From contig CM082576.2 of assembly GCA_040954595.2 (NCBI GenBank), positions 1,178,001 to 1,242,000 on the forward strand: DNA of 64,000 bases, in the 5' to 3' direction. Shown one piece after another: positions 39,061 through 58,959 of this stretch; position 1 is the stretch's first letter; each line of letters starts with the position of its first letter. Under the pieces are notes generated by a model. It did not search any database. It was not told the DNA's origin and saw only the letters and a list, made by a program, of their open reading frames with translations. This DNA is from Balanoglossus misakiensis. Lineage: Eukaryota > Hemichordata. Made by a program: the position numbers and the translations under genes.

Positions 39061-42000
39061 AGTGGGCATGGGGTACTCACAGTCCCATAGACATGATGTA
39101 GACAGTATATATCCAAGAGGGACATGCAACAGTATATATCATGTCATTTATAACTGAATATCGCATGACTGTATGTCAGGCATTTCAACCACAGAATCCA
39201 AACTTCACATGAAACTTTGAAATGCTAATGGAAAGGTGCCACATAGGAAGTAGAAGAAATTTGAGTTATTATAGATAAACTATGCAGAACTTGGCATCTG
39301 ATGAATTTAAAGAAGTCAGGAGTGGAAATCTAAGCAAAAAGGACTGATCCAGTATTTCAAAAAACAATTTACAAAAAATCATGTTTTATTTGATGGTTTT
39401 GATGCTGTTACTCAGTAATATACAATATATTTAATGGACATTGAAGTGGCTAGTCAGTTTGCTTTAATAGTTAAATGTTTGTTCAGTTGTAGTCCAAGGG
39501 TCAACATAAAATAACATTTTATTTCATTGCCATTTATTGCTATAATGTCAGCACAATCTTATTCCATCATGTCAATCAACTATGATTTAGCTCAAGTCTG
39601 TTATTACTTTTGTAGAGCTATAAATTTTCCAAGTTTTCTTTCAGGAAATATCTTTTGTCTTTGTCTCAGTGCCACAACCAAACATAAACAGAATATTTAT
39701 TCATCACATCACTTTATGGCTGAAAATCTTGAAAATTCTTTTGGAACCACAGTAGGAGTGTCACTGTATGCATATATAATAACCAGCGTACTCACCAAAG
39801 TTGATCAAGGAACCTGATGTGTTTATTTCAGCATCTATACCACTAACAGTATCCCCCAACAAACTTAAAAAGTGTGAATGTGTTGATTTTTCCCAAGTGA
39901 GTAATAATTAAATTTATCCTGCCTTTACTTTTGGAATCATTGTGGACATGCGCATAGACAATATCTCAAAACAGACACTTCTGGTTGAAAAACAAAATGT
40001 ACAGTGTGGTTAAAAACACTCATCAAAACCCACAACTTCCCTTTTGGAGACAACACAACTTTGAAGAGCAAAGTCCTCACCACTTTTATGAGATGAAACT
40101 AGCCACTTCCATAACATCTTAAAGATTTAGCTGACTCTGAAAAGTTTGTAAAGAACTTTCATGACCATTTGGAACATAGAATAAGAAGTCCATGAAAAAT
40201 TTATTTTAACCTATCATCATAACCATATCAGATATTTAACAATGAATTTTGGTCCATTCCAGTTACTTTTTATTGATTATAATTTTAACATTTATTCAAT
40301 CACAGTACGTGTAATTATGCTGAATATATCAATTTTTATTGACAATTTTATGGAAAAGAAATAAGACACCTGGGCATTTTTAATTTTCTTTTACAAATGA
40401 AAAAATGTAAATCTCTGTCGATTTGGACGAGATCATGGTGGTGAATGGGTTCATGCAGTCATTCTTGATTTGAATAGATTAGGATGTATGGAGTTGAAGA
40501 GCCCATTTAGGAATGGAAGACATCACATTTGCTGTGTTCTTTTTTTATTTCACGTTCAATTTGTAATCTTGACAAAGGCCTTCATACAACCAGATGAAGT
40601 TACTGTCCACTCCTGTCTATACTCACTAATACAGTGCCCTTAAGAACCACAGTGCCATTAGAAATAGTTTGGATACATGTTGATTTTGATATTTTTGTCA
40701 GTCATTGGCATTCCCTTTATAACAGAAAAATTCCTTTTTTTATCTGAGAAGACTCAGTCAAGTGCAATATTTCCTGTTCTTACCTCAAAACATGCCACAA
40801 AACAGGAGTGGTTATCTCACTCAATTAATTTTGATTTCTCATATAATTTGTTTCCAAAAATAGGCGCACGGCTGATATTACATGAATGAATTGATTTTGT
40901 AACAATTACGTCTTATTTTGGCAAAGAGGGTTTTTTCTTTTCCATCAGACATTGAATTGTTAATATTTCAGAGGTTGATATCAAGAACTTAAATTGAGGA
41001 TGTTGGATTACTTTCATTTGTTCAAATCAGTTTTTAGTTTGAACACTTACCTGGTTTTATTCTCAGAATAGTATACTGTCATTCAGAAAACAGATATGTA
41101 GGTTTCTTTGTGTCATTGTGCACTTCAAGTGTTTTGCCCGATTGCAAATCATATTTAAGATTAGATCTCATACCGAACAATTAGAATGATGGATGCAAAA
41201 TAAGCAATAATCTATTTTGCCTGTACATCATTATAGATTTATCTCAATTTCAATCGCTACGGTTACCCATTTTGTAAAGGCTTATCTCTTGTAAAAACAA
41301 ATACCACTTGTGGAAGATTTGAGCCGAAGATTCTACAAGTCTTTCTCCTTCATTGACCTTGCACTTGAAAGTGTGACATATTTCAATAGAGTGGATTGCT
41401 TGTAGTCATTTCTATTGATTGATCCAATTGTAAAACCAAACTACAGTGGCAATGATGGTGAGGCTTGAATAGTTTATCTGTCAATCTTGAATGCTTTCAA
41501 ATATTCACCTTTAAATTTGTGTGCATTTTCTCTCTCTTTTTGACCATTGCCAGTGATTTGAGAGCATTTAGAATGCCTCAAATGCCTTAGATTTTAAAAT
41601 GTTGGTTATTTTTAGCCCAGTTTTAATTTACAAATGGGAGGAAGGCCGTGTTGGCTGATATAGGCATAGTAGTGGTAGTATTAGTGGTGGTGGTTCATTC
41701 ATATGTGATGGGTGGTATTTATTTATTTTTCTTTTGTTTAGGATGTATTATGAAAAGCTTTTTACAAAATGTTTGCAAAGGTGATGGTGCTGCTTTGAGT
41801 ATGTGAACATGAACCAAATCTTTCACAGGAAAGTTTTGTTTATAAAAAAAATAAGTTCTGTATACATATCAAGAATGAATAACAACACATCCAGGCAACA
41901 AACAAATCTATTCAAGTCTATTGAATCTGTTTTTCTTTAAATACACCCAAAAGTTTAAAGAAAAAAATAATTTCAAAAGAAAATAGCTATATAGATTTAG

Positions 42001-43100
42001 TGATTTAATAAGTTTTTAAGAATGTCATGACTGTGCAGTCATGCATGATACAATAGGAATTCTCATTTTGTCAGCCATTCTGAGTTTGATTTATTTTGAA
42101 TGAACAGAAAATGATCTGTTATTATCCCAATAAAAGAAGCAATTTGTCATTTTTTGCACCAAAGTGTCAGCAGTGAGAGTTGCATTGTCATTTGTTGTTC
42201 TTGATGATTTGCTTTGATGTAACTTTCACTCCTTTTTCTTGGATGAGTTTCAAGATCCAAGACTGATCACTCAACAGATAACACATCCTCCCTCAAGAGG
42301 CAGCTTTTCATGATGTTTAATAGTTTTTATCCAACATTTTGTAATCCTTAAGGTCTTGGCTTTGTATTTTTATTCCCAGGATTTCCATATAACAGTTCCA
42401 TAACAACTTGTACAAACCCTCATTACAATCTGAGTAATAAACTTCATATCTACATTAACTAAATATGTGGTTGTGTTGTTTGACATAGTACGTATCACTT
42501 GCAAATATGGAAAGCAATGACTGGATGTACCAGAGAGTGTCAAACCTGGCAAGGAGAGGTATGATGTGCTGTAAGTAATACTTCAGAGATGGGAAGACAG
42601 TCTTGAAACAGGTCCGGCCATAACAATGGATTTAACATATGTGTCAGTTGATGTCATTAGCAAGAGTCCAAACATGTCCTGCTGCAAAATCTTACAGTTT
42701 CAATGTTTTTCTACAATTTTTGGCAATTTCTTATCCCCCAAAATTTTAATTTAGTTTTTTTTCTACTTCATGTATAGATCAAGGAATTATAGTCAATACA
42801 AAAAACAATACAGCAGCCAGCATCGATAATGTGTACTGTTTAGAAGCTGTAGCGCCCTCTCACACGAAAACATTTAGACGTTTTGTTTTTTTGCAAGGAT
42901 GGACTGATTTTTAACAGTCGATGCATGTGGCTGCCTGAAGAAAAAAAAATGGGAATGCCCAAAGAGAAAGCATGATATAGCATAACTGTCTCAACCATAC
43001 AATCTCTTGTTTCTGCATGTCTGTTGCTGCGAGTGTCACCAGTAGGAGGGCGACCTTGTGCCCTTACATATGCCTCTTGCACTCCCCACGATGACGTTGA
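38947..43100 (+). other. ITPK 3' UTR and intergenic region
   Basis: About 4.1 kb without supported coding sequence, very AT-rich in places. Candidate polyadenylation signals on the + strand are ATTAAA at 39907-39912 and AATAAA at 42129-42134, so the 3' UTR could be about 1 kb or about 3.2 kb long. Open frames at 39,527, 40,677 and (minus) 42,840 are unrecognised. Confidence 0.55.
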
Positions 43101-43139
43101 CTCACACACGTCGTTACATTAGAACCAAAGATAAATGCT

Positions 43140-49621
<6,482 letters not shown>

Positions 49622-52004
49622 ATGAAGATCTTCAAAAGAAGAGAATAAAAGATAACCTGTGACATACAAACTTATTAAGATTAAGATTAATATAGGAGTA
49701 TATTGACTATATTTTTGTAAGTCATGTCTTCGTTGCATCCTGCACTGTTGTTTTAGTCGCAGTAATGGCTGCAGCGACTGCATTTGTGATCAGACAGGGT
49801 CAGCAGTCACTTGGGTGGGGGTTTAAAAATGATACATGGCTGACTTTTTTATAAAGTCGAAATTGCAGAAACCATTGCCAAAGCGTATTCAGTACATTTT
49901 CAGCCAACAAAATATTTCCAGTAAGTCAATGCATACAAAGAGCTTTACAAGATCACAGGGTTGAGATACAATCCCAATGTTGACATCTTGAAGTCTCAGG
50001 AAATGATGTGATTTGGAAACTCAACTGTGATTTTTACTGTGTGCTAAAATTGGCAGTAATTTGAATAGTGGGTATAAAGTAAATTTTATTGTGAAACATG
50101 ATCTATGTACATTGTAGGCTATGTGACTGTATAGATGTTCAAACAGATCTATTTTCACCCCAAGTAAGATGTATTATTGTTGTTGTTGTTCATTATTCAA
50201 TGTAATAATGAACATTGTCAAGACAGAGTGGATGATAGATCCAATTCATGTAGACAACTCTGATTGTGCTTTTAAAGCTGGTCTGTCTTATTTAGGGCAA
50301 TTGTTATGGTCTCTTTACTGCTCTGTATATGCATGTAACATTTGAGTGTGTGTGGGGTGCGTGTATGTGTGTGTTGAGAGACAAGAATACTAGGAAGTCC
50401 ACTGTTGACTCTTCCGTGCTAATGTGAATGTGATTGTATCTAGACTTACTTGAGATGTATAGCAGAAGACCAACAAACAACATTTCTTGGTCTTTAGCAT
50501 CAATTTTGGCTGTCAAATTACCTCACCTCACTTTTTCACTGCCAAACTTTTTTATTCTTATTTATTTATTCACAAAACTTTGTTTTTGCCACAAAACTTG
50601 TACTTTCTAGGCAATGTGAAATGACAGAAACATTATAGGATTACGACATGGGCTGAGTCAGTTCATAGATTTGAAGAATAGATTTACCTAATCACCAACA
50701 AAAATGTTAGAAATAAATTCCTGTTCCTGTATATATTGTGATATTTTGGCCATAAATAACCTCTTCCCTTTTTACAAATGCACTGGTACTCTTCATTGAG
50801 TCATTTTAAATTTTCCAAGAAATTGTTAAAATATATTATGTTATATATATAGGATATTTACAATGACTGTATCAAAAAATAATATTACAGAGGCTTTTGA
50901 ACTCTGCAGTTGCCAATGGAAACCCAAGCAATTTTTTTCAGACTAAATATTTCTATATCATATAAGATTGTAACTTGAGAATGTCCATTGTCTTTATGTA
51001 ATAGTGATCAATTTCTTTGAGATGATTTTTTTTCTGTCATATATTTTTGCTCAGACTTCCTGTAATAAAATATTTTTGCTTTCATGATGCCACACAGCGG
51101 GGTCCAAAAATGCAACATGATACTCTGAGATAAACTGACATATTTTTATGACCAGTGATCTCCGACTGACACTGGTTGCAAGCACCTGCCACAAGAATGC
51201 ATAGGCCTAGACCTTAACACTCCACCTCTCTAGCTACTTGTCTATAGTGAATTCTGTGAATAACTGGGTAGCCAAATGTCAGTGGCCCCTTTGATTTAAT
51301 TCAATTAATTTCATCATTGATCAATTCATTCTATACAAATTAACTTATTTTTCCATGTTTTTACAAATGGTATAATGTTAGTGACAACTTTGATTTCTTG
51401 CTTCAGCATTTTGTATGTAGAACCATCTAGGAAATGTGTCCAATAATTGTGTATCTTGTGTCAGTGGTACATTGAAGTTTACAATGAGATTTATTGGTCA
51501 CCTTTTAAAATAGAAATAAATTTATTGTCAAAGTACTTTCAGAATGCTTCAACAGAAAACTTGAGCACATCATGGCTTCTTTGAAAACAACATCTGGGAA
51601 AGTGGTCCATGCTATCCAACAGTTTTGTAATGCATCACTCATTGGTTCAAACTTGTAATGTTGGTCTTCCACCCTTTCCCTGTGAAATGTAGACCAAGTA
51701 CACACATTTACCATCAGTCTTCCTGTGACCCAGTTTGCTGAATTCTTTTGACACTCTTATTTTAAGTCCAGTATACATTCTTTCACATTCAATGTAATAT
51801 CACAGTCACATGGAGTATAAAAAATGTAGCAGTGGATGTTTGAGGGCGCTATTGATCAAGTGCCCAAATGCAATGGACTTTATTTGAATTTCTACATCCC
51901 TCTGGACGTGTGTCTCTACATTACAATGATAAGATTTCTGTACCATTATTTGTTATACATGGTAATTGTATCAATAAAAAATATAAACAGATCTGTGTTA
52001 GCAT
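49622..52004 (+). other. CCDC85 3' UTR and flank up to the satellite
   Basis: No supported coding sequence. AATAAA signals occur at 49644-49649 (very close to the stop), 51064-51069, 51515-51520 and 51973-51978. A (TTG)n run and a hairpin lie at 50,171-50,214. A 3' UTR of about 1.4 kb ending after 51,064 is plausible. Confidence 0.55.
50187..50214. repeat. 11-bp perfect inverted repeat in probable CCDC85 3' UTR
   Basis: TGTTCATTATT (50187-50197) and AATAATGAACA (50204-50214) are exact inverted copies around a 6-nt loop. It would form a stable stem-loop if transcribed, next to a (TTG)n run. Confidence 0.7.
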
Positions 52005-52215
52005 TCCTTATCTGTTGACCGTTTTCATGGGATATAACCAATGAAAAATGTCCAAAATAACAAAATCACCAATTTTTCCAAAGTCGAGAATTTCTCATCT
52101 GTCGACCGTTTTCATGAGCTATAACCCATGGAAAATGTCCAAAATAACAAAATCACCAATTTTTCCAAAGTCAAGAATTTCTCATCTGTCGACCGTTTTC
52201 ATGAGCTATAACCCA
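52005..52215. repeat. Divergent 87-bp edge monomers of the satellite
   Basis: Units starting TCTGTTGACC at 52011, TCTGTCGACC at 52098 and 52185 are spaced exactly 87 bp. They share GAGCTATAACCCATG and CCAAAGTC with the core monomer but differ in between (AAAATGTCCAAAATAACAAA). The outermost copy is the most diverged, as expected at an array boundary that is not homogenised. Confidence 0.85.
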
Positions 52216-55200
52216 TGATTTTTATCAAATATCGAAGAAATTTCGAAATTTCCCAAAGTCGAAAAATCGTCATTTTCGGACGATTTTCGTGAGCTATAAC
52301 CCATGATTTTTATCAAAAATCGAAGAAATTTCGAAATTCCCCAAAGTCGAAAAATCGCCATTTTCGGATGATTTTCGTGAGCTATAACCCATGATTTTTA
52401 TCAAAAATCGAAGAAATTTCGAAATTCCCCAAAGTCGAAAAATCGCCATTTTCGGATGATTTTCGTGAGCTATAACCCATGATTTTTATCAAAAATCGAA
52501 GAAATTTCGAAATTCCCCAAAGTCGAAAAATCGCCATTTTCGGATGATTTTCGTGAGCTATAACCCATGATTTTTATCAAAAATCGAAGAAATTTCGACA
52601 TTCCCCAAAGTCGAAAAATCGCCATTTTCGGATGATTTTCGTGAGCTATAACCCATGATTTTTATCAAAAATCGAAGAAATTTCGACATTCCCCAAAGTC
52701 GAAAAATCGCCATTTTCGGATGATTTTCGTGAGCTATAACCCATGCTTTTTATCAAAAATCGAAGAAATTTCGAAATTCCCCAAAGTCGAAAAATCGCCA
52801 TTTTCGGATGATTTTCGTGAGCTATAACCCATGATTTTTATCAAAAATCGAAGAAATTTCGAAATTCCTCAAAGTTGAAAAATCGTCATTTTCGGATGAT
52901 TTTCGTGAGCTATAACCCATGATTTTTATCAAAAATCGAAGAAATTTCGAAATTCCCCAAAGTCGAAAAATCGCCATTTTCGGATGATTTTCGTGAGCTA
53001 TAACCCATGATTTTTATCAAAAATCGAAGAAATTCCGAAATTTCCCAAAGTCGAAAAATCGTCATTTTCGGATGATTTTCGTGAGCTATAACCCATGATT
53101 TTTATCAAAAATCGAAGAAATTTCGAAATTCCCCAAAGTCGAAAAATCGCCATTTTCGGATGATTTTCGTGAGCTATAACCCATGATTTTTATCAAAAAT
53201 CGAAGAAATTTCGAAATTCCCCAAAGTCGAAAAATCGCCATTTTCGGATGATTTTCGTGAGCTATAACCCATGATTTTTATCAAAAATCGAAGAAATTTC
53301 GAAATTCCCCAAAGTCGAAAAATCGCCATTTTCGGATGATTTTCGTGAGCTATAACCCATGATTTTTATCAAAAATCGAAGAAATTTCGAAATTCCCCAA
53401 AGTCGAAAAATCGCCATTTTCGGATGATTTTCGTGAGCTATAACCCATGATTTTTATCAAAAATCGAAGAAATTTCGAAATTTCCCAAAGTCGAAAAATC
53501 GCCATTTTCGGATGATTTTCGTGAGCTATAACCCATGATTTTTATCAAAAATCGAAGAAATTTCGAAATTCCCCAAAGTCGAAAAATCGCCATTTTCGGA
53601 TGATTTTCGTGAGCTATAACCCATGATTTTTATCAAAAATCGAAGAAATTTCGAAATTCCCCAAAGTCGAAAAATCGCCATTTTCGGATGATTTTCGTGA
53701 GCTATAACCCATGATTTTTATCAAAAATCGAAGAAATTTCGAAATTCCCCAAAGTCGAAAAATCGCCATTTTCGGATGATTTTCGTGAGCTATAACCCAT
53801 GATTTTTATCAAAAATCGAAGAAATTTCGAAATTCCCCAAAGTCGAAAAATCGCCATTTTCGGATGATTTTCGTGAGCTATAACCCATGATTTTTATCAA
53901 AAATCGAAGAAATTTCGAAATTCCCCAAAGTCGAAAAATCGCCATTTTCGGATGATTTTCGTGAGCTATAACCCATGATTTTTATCAAAAATCGAAGAAA
54001 TTTCGAAATTCCCCAAAGTCGAAAAATCGCCATTTTCGGATGATTTTCGTGAGCTATAACCCATGATTTTTATCAAAAATCGAAGAAATTTCGAAATTCC
54101 CCAAAGTCGAAAAATCGCCATTTTCGGATGATTTTCGTGAGCTATAACCCATGATTTTTATCAAAAATCGAAGAAATTTCGAAATTCCCCAAAGTCGAAA
54201 AATCGCCATTTTCGGATGATTTTCGTGAGCTATAACCCATGATTTTTATCAAAAATCGAAGAAATTTCGAAATTCCCCAAAGTCGAAAAATCGCCATTTT
54301 CGGATGATTTTCATGAGCTATAACCCATGATTTTTATCAAAAATCGAAGAAATTTCGAAATTCCCCAAAGTCGAAAAATCGCCATTTTCGGATGATTTTC
54401 ATGAGCTATAACCCATGATTTTTATCAAAAATCGAAGAAATTTCGAAATTCCCCAAAGTCGAAAAATCGTCATTTTCGGATGATTTTCATGAGCTATAAC
54501 CCATGATTTTTATCAAAAATCGAAGAAATTTCGAAATTCCCCAAAGTCGAAAAATCGCCATTTTCGGATGATTTTCATGAGCTATAACCCATGATTTTTA
54601 TCAAAAATCGAAGAAATTTCGAAATTCCCCAAAGTCGAAAAATCGCCATTTTCGGATGATTTTCATGAGCTATAACCCATGATTTTTATCAAAAATCGAA
54701 GAAATTTCGAAATTCCCCAAAGTCGAAAAATCGCCATTTTCGGATGATTTTCGTGAGCTATAACCCATGATTTTTATCAAAAATCGAAGAAATTTCGAAA
54801 TTCCCCAAAGTCGAAAAATCGCCATTTTCGGATGATTTTCGTGAGCTATAACCCATGATTTTTATCAAAAATCGAAGAAATTTCGAAATTCCCCAAAGTC
54901 GAAAAATCGCCATTTTCGGATGATTTTCGTGAGCTATAACCCATGATTTTTATCAAAAATCGAAGAAATTTCGAAATTCCCCAAAGTCGAAAAATCGCCA
55001 TTTTCGGATGATTTTCGTGAGCTATAACCCATGATTTTTATCAAAAATCGAAGAAATTTCGAAATTCCCCAAAGTCGAAAAATCGCCATTTTCGGATGAT
55101 TTTCGTGAGCTATAACCCATGATTTTTATCAAAAATCGAAGAAATTTCGAAATTCCCCAAAGTCGAAAAATCGCCATTTTCGGATGATTTTCGTGAGCTA

Positions 55201-58200
55201 TAACCCATGATTTTTATCAAAAATCGAAGAAATTTCGAAATTCCCCAAAGTCGAAAAATCGCCATTTTCGGATGATTTTCGTGAGCTATAACCCATGATT
55301 TTTATCAAAAATCGAAGAAATTTCGAAATTCCCCAAAGTCGAAAAATCGCCATTTTCGGATGATTTTCATGAGCTATAACCCATGATTTTTATCAAAAAT
55401 CGAAGAAATTTCGAAATTCCCCAAAGTCGAAAAATCGCCATTTTCGGATGATTTTCATGAGCTATAACCCATGATTTTTATCAAAAATCGAAGAAATTTC
55501 GAAATTCCCCAAAGTCGAAAAATCGCCATTTTCGGATGATTTTCATGAGCTATAACCCATGATTTTTATCAAAAATCGAAGAAATTTCGAAATTCCCCAA
55601 AGTCGAAAAATCGTCATTTTCGGATGATTTTCTTGAGCTATAACCCATGATTTTGATCAAAAATCGAAGAAATTTCGAAATTTCCCAAAGTCGAAAAATC
55701 GCCATTTTCGGATGATTTTCATGAGCTATAACCCATGATTTTTATCAAAAATCGAAGAAATTTCGAAATTCCCCAAAGTCGAAAAATCGCCATTTTCGGA
55801 TGATTTTCATGAGCTATAACCCATGATTTTTATCAAAAATCGAAGAAATTTCGAAATTCCCCAAAGTCGAAAAATCGCCATTTTCGGATGATTTTCATGA
55901 GCTATAACCCATGATTTTTATCAAAAATCGAAGAAATTTCGAAATTCCCCAAAGTCGAAAAATCGCCATTTTCGGATGATTTTCATGAGCTATAACCCAT
56001 GATTTTTATCAAAAATCGAAGAAATTTCGAAATTCCCCAAAGTCGAAAAATCGCCATTTTCGGATGATTTTCATGAGCTATAACCCATGATTTTTATCAA
56101 AAATCGAAGAAATTTCGAAATTCCCCAAAGTCGAAAAATCGCCATTTTCGGATGATTTTCATGAGCTATAACCCATGATTTTTATCAAAAATCGAAGAAA
56201 TTTCGAAATTCCCCAAAGTCGAAAAATCGCCATTTTCGGATGATTTTCGTGAGCTATAACCCATGATTTTTATCAAAAATCGAAGAAATTTCGAAATTCC
56301 CCAAAGTTGAAAAATCGTCATTTTCGGATGATTTTCATGAGCTATAACCCATGATTTTTATCAAAAATCGAAGAAATTTCGAAATTCCCCAAAGTCGAAA
56401 AATCGCCATTTTCGGATGATTTTCGTGAGCTATAACCCATGATTTTTATCAAAAATCGAAGAAATTTCGAAATTCCCCAAAGTCGAAAAATCGCCATTTT
56501 CGGATGATTTTCGTGAGCTATAACCCATGATTTTTATCAAAAATCGAAGAAATTTCGAAATTCCCCAAAGTCGAAAAATCGCCATTTTCGGATGATTTTC
56601 GTGAGCTATAACCCATGATTTTTATCAAAAATCGAAGAAATTTCGAAATTCCCCAAAGTTGAAAAATCGTCATTTTCGGATGATTTTCGTGAGCTATAAC
56701 CCATGATTTTTATCAAAAATCGAAGAAATTTCGAAATTCCCCAAAGTCGAAAAATCGCCATTTTCGGATGATTTTCGTGAGCTATAACCCATGATTTTTA
56801 TCAAAAATCGAAGAAATTCCGAAATTCCCCAAAGTCGAAAAATCGTCATTTTCGGATGATTTTCGTGAGCTATAACCCATGATTTTTATCAAAAATCGAA
56901 GAAATTTCGAAATTCCCCAAAGTCGAAAAATCGCCATTTTCGGATGATTTTCGTGAGCTATAACCCATGATTTTTATCAAAAATCGAAGAAATTTCGAAA
57001 TTCCCCAAAGTCGAAAAATCGCCATTTTCGGATGATTTTCGTGAGCTATAACCCATGATTTTTATCAAAAATCGAAGAAATTTCGAAATTCCCCAAAGTC
57101 GAAAAATCGCCATTTTCGGATGATTTTCGTGAGCTATAACCCATGATTTTTATCAAAAATCGAAGAAATTTCGAAATTCCCCAAAGTCGAAAAATCGCCA
57201 TTTTCGGATGATTTTCGTGAGCTATAACCCATGATTTTTATCAAAAATCGAAGAAATTTCGAAATTCCCCAAAGTCGAAAAATCGCCATTTTCGGATGAT
57301 TTTCGTGAGCTATAACCCATGATTTTTATCAAAAATCGAAGAAATTTCGAAATTCCCCAAAGTCGAAAAATCGCCATTTTCGGATGATTTTCGTGAGCTA
57401 TAACCCATGATTTTTATCAAAAATCGAAGAAATTTCGAAATTCCCCAAAGTCGAAAAATCGCCATTTTCGGATGATTTTCGTGAGCTATAACCCATGATT
57501 TTTATCAAAAATCGAAGAAATTTCGAAATTCCCCAAAGTCGAAAAATCGCCATTTTCGGATGATTTTCGTGAGCTATAACCCATGATTTTTATCAAAAAT
57601 CGAAGAAATTTCGAAATTCCCCAAAGTCGAAAAATCGCCATTTTCGGATGATTTTCGTGAGCTATAACCCATGATTTTTATCAAAAATCGAAGAAATTTC
57701 GAAATTCCCCAAAGTCGAAAAATCGCCATTTTCGGATGATTTTCGTGAGCTATAACCCATGATTTTTATCAAAAATCGAAGAAATTTCGAAATTCCCCAA
57801 AGTCGAAAAATCGCCATTTTCGGATGATTTTCGTGAGCTATAACCCATGATTTTTATCAAAAATCGAAGAAATTTCGAAATTCCCCAAAGTCGAAAAATC
57901 GCCATTTTCGGATGATTTTCGTGAGCTATAACCCATGATTTTTATCAAAAATCGAAGAAATTTCGAAATTCCCCAAAGTCGAAAAATCGCCATTTTCGGA
58001 TGATTTTCGTGAGCTATAACCCATGATTTTTATCAAAAATCGAAGAAATTTCGAAATTCCCCAAAGTCGAAAAATCGCCATTTTCGGATGATTTTCGTGA
58101 GCTATAACCCATGATTTTTATCAAAAATCGAAGAAATTTCGAAATTCCCCAAAGTCGAAAAATCGCCATTTTCGGATGATTTTCGTGAGCTATAACCCAT

Positions 58201-58837
58201 GATTTTTATCAAAAATCGAAGAAATTTCGAAATTCCCCAAAGTCGAAAAATCGCCATTTTCGGATGATTTTCGTGAGCTATAACCCATGATTTTTATCAA
58301 AAATCGAAGAAATTTCGAAATTCCCCAAAGTCGAAAAATCGCCATTTTCGGATGATTTTCGTGAGCTATAACCCATGATTTTTATCAAAAATCGAAGAAA
58401 TTTCGAAATTCCCCAAAGTCGAAAAATCGCCATTTTCGGATGATTTTCGTGAGCTATAACCCATGATTTTTATCAAAAATCGAAGAAATTTCGAAATTCC
58501 CCAAAGTCGAAAAATCGCCATTTTCGGATGATTTTCGTGAGCTATAACCCATGATTTTTATCAAAAATCGAAGAAATTTCGAAATTCCCCGAAGTCGAAA
58601 AATCGCCATTTTCGGATGATTTTCGTGAGCTATAACCCATGATTTTTATCAAAAATCGAAGAAATTTCGAAATTCCCCAAGTCGAAAAATCGCCATTTTC
58701 GGATGATTTTCGTGAGCTATAACCCATGATTTTTATCAAAAATCGAAGAAATTCGAATTCCCCGAAGTCGAAAAATCGCCATTTTTCGGATGATTTTCGT
58801 GAGCTATAACCCATGATTTTTATCAAAAATCGAAGAA

Positions 58838-58940
58838 ATTACTCTCACGGATGTTGTATCTTCGCCATTTTAGGATGGATCTTCGTGAGCTATAACCCAT
58901 TGGATTTTTTAACAAAAATCGGAAGATAACTTAATTCCCC
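58838..58940. other. Scrambled satellite unit (probable assembly junction)
   Basis: Within the array one stretch departs sharply from the monomer (ACTCTCACGGATGTTGTATC and nearby insertions such as CCCATTGGATTTTTTAAC) and then returns to phase. It has the pattern of a low-quality read segment rather than a diverged monomer, and it marks where single-base indels become common. Confidence 0.65.
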
Positions 58941-58959
58941 AAAGTCGAAAAATCGCCAT

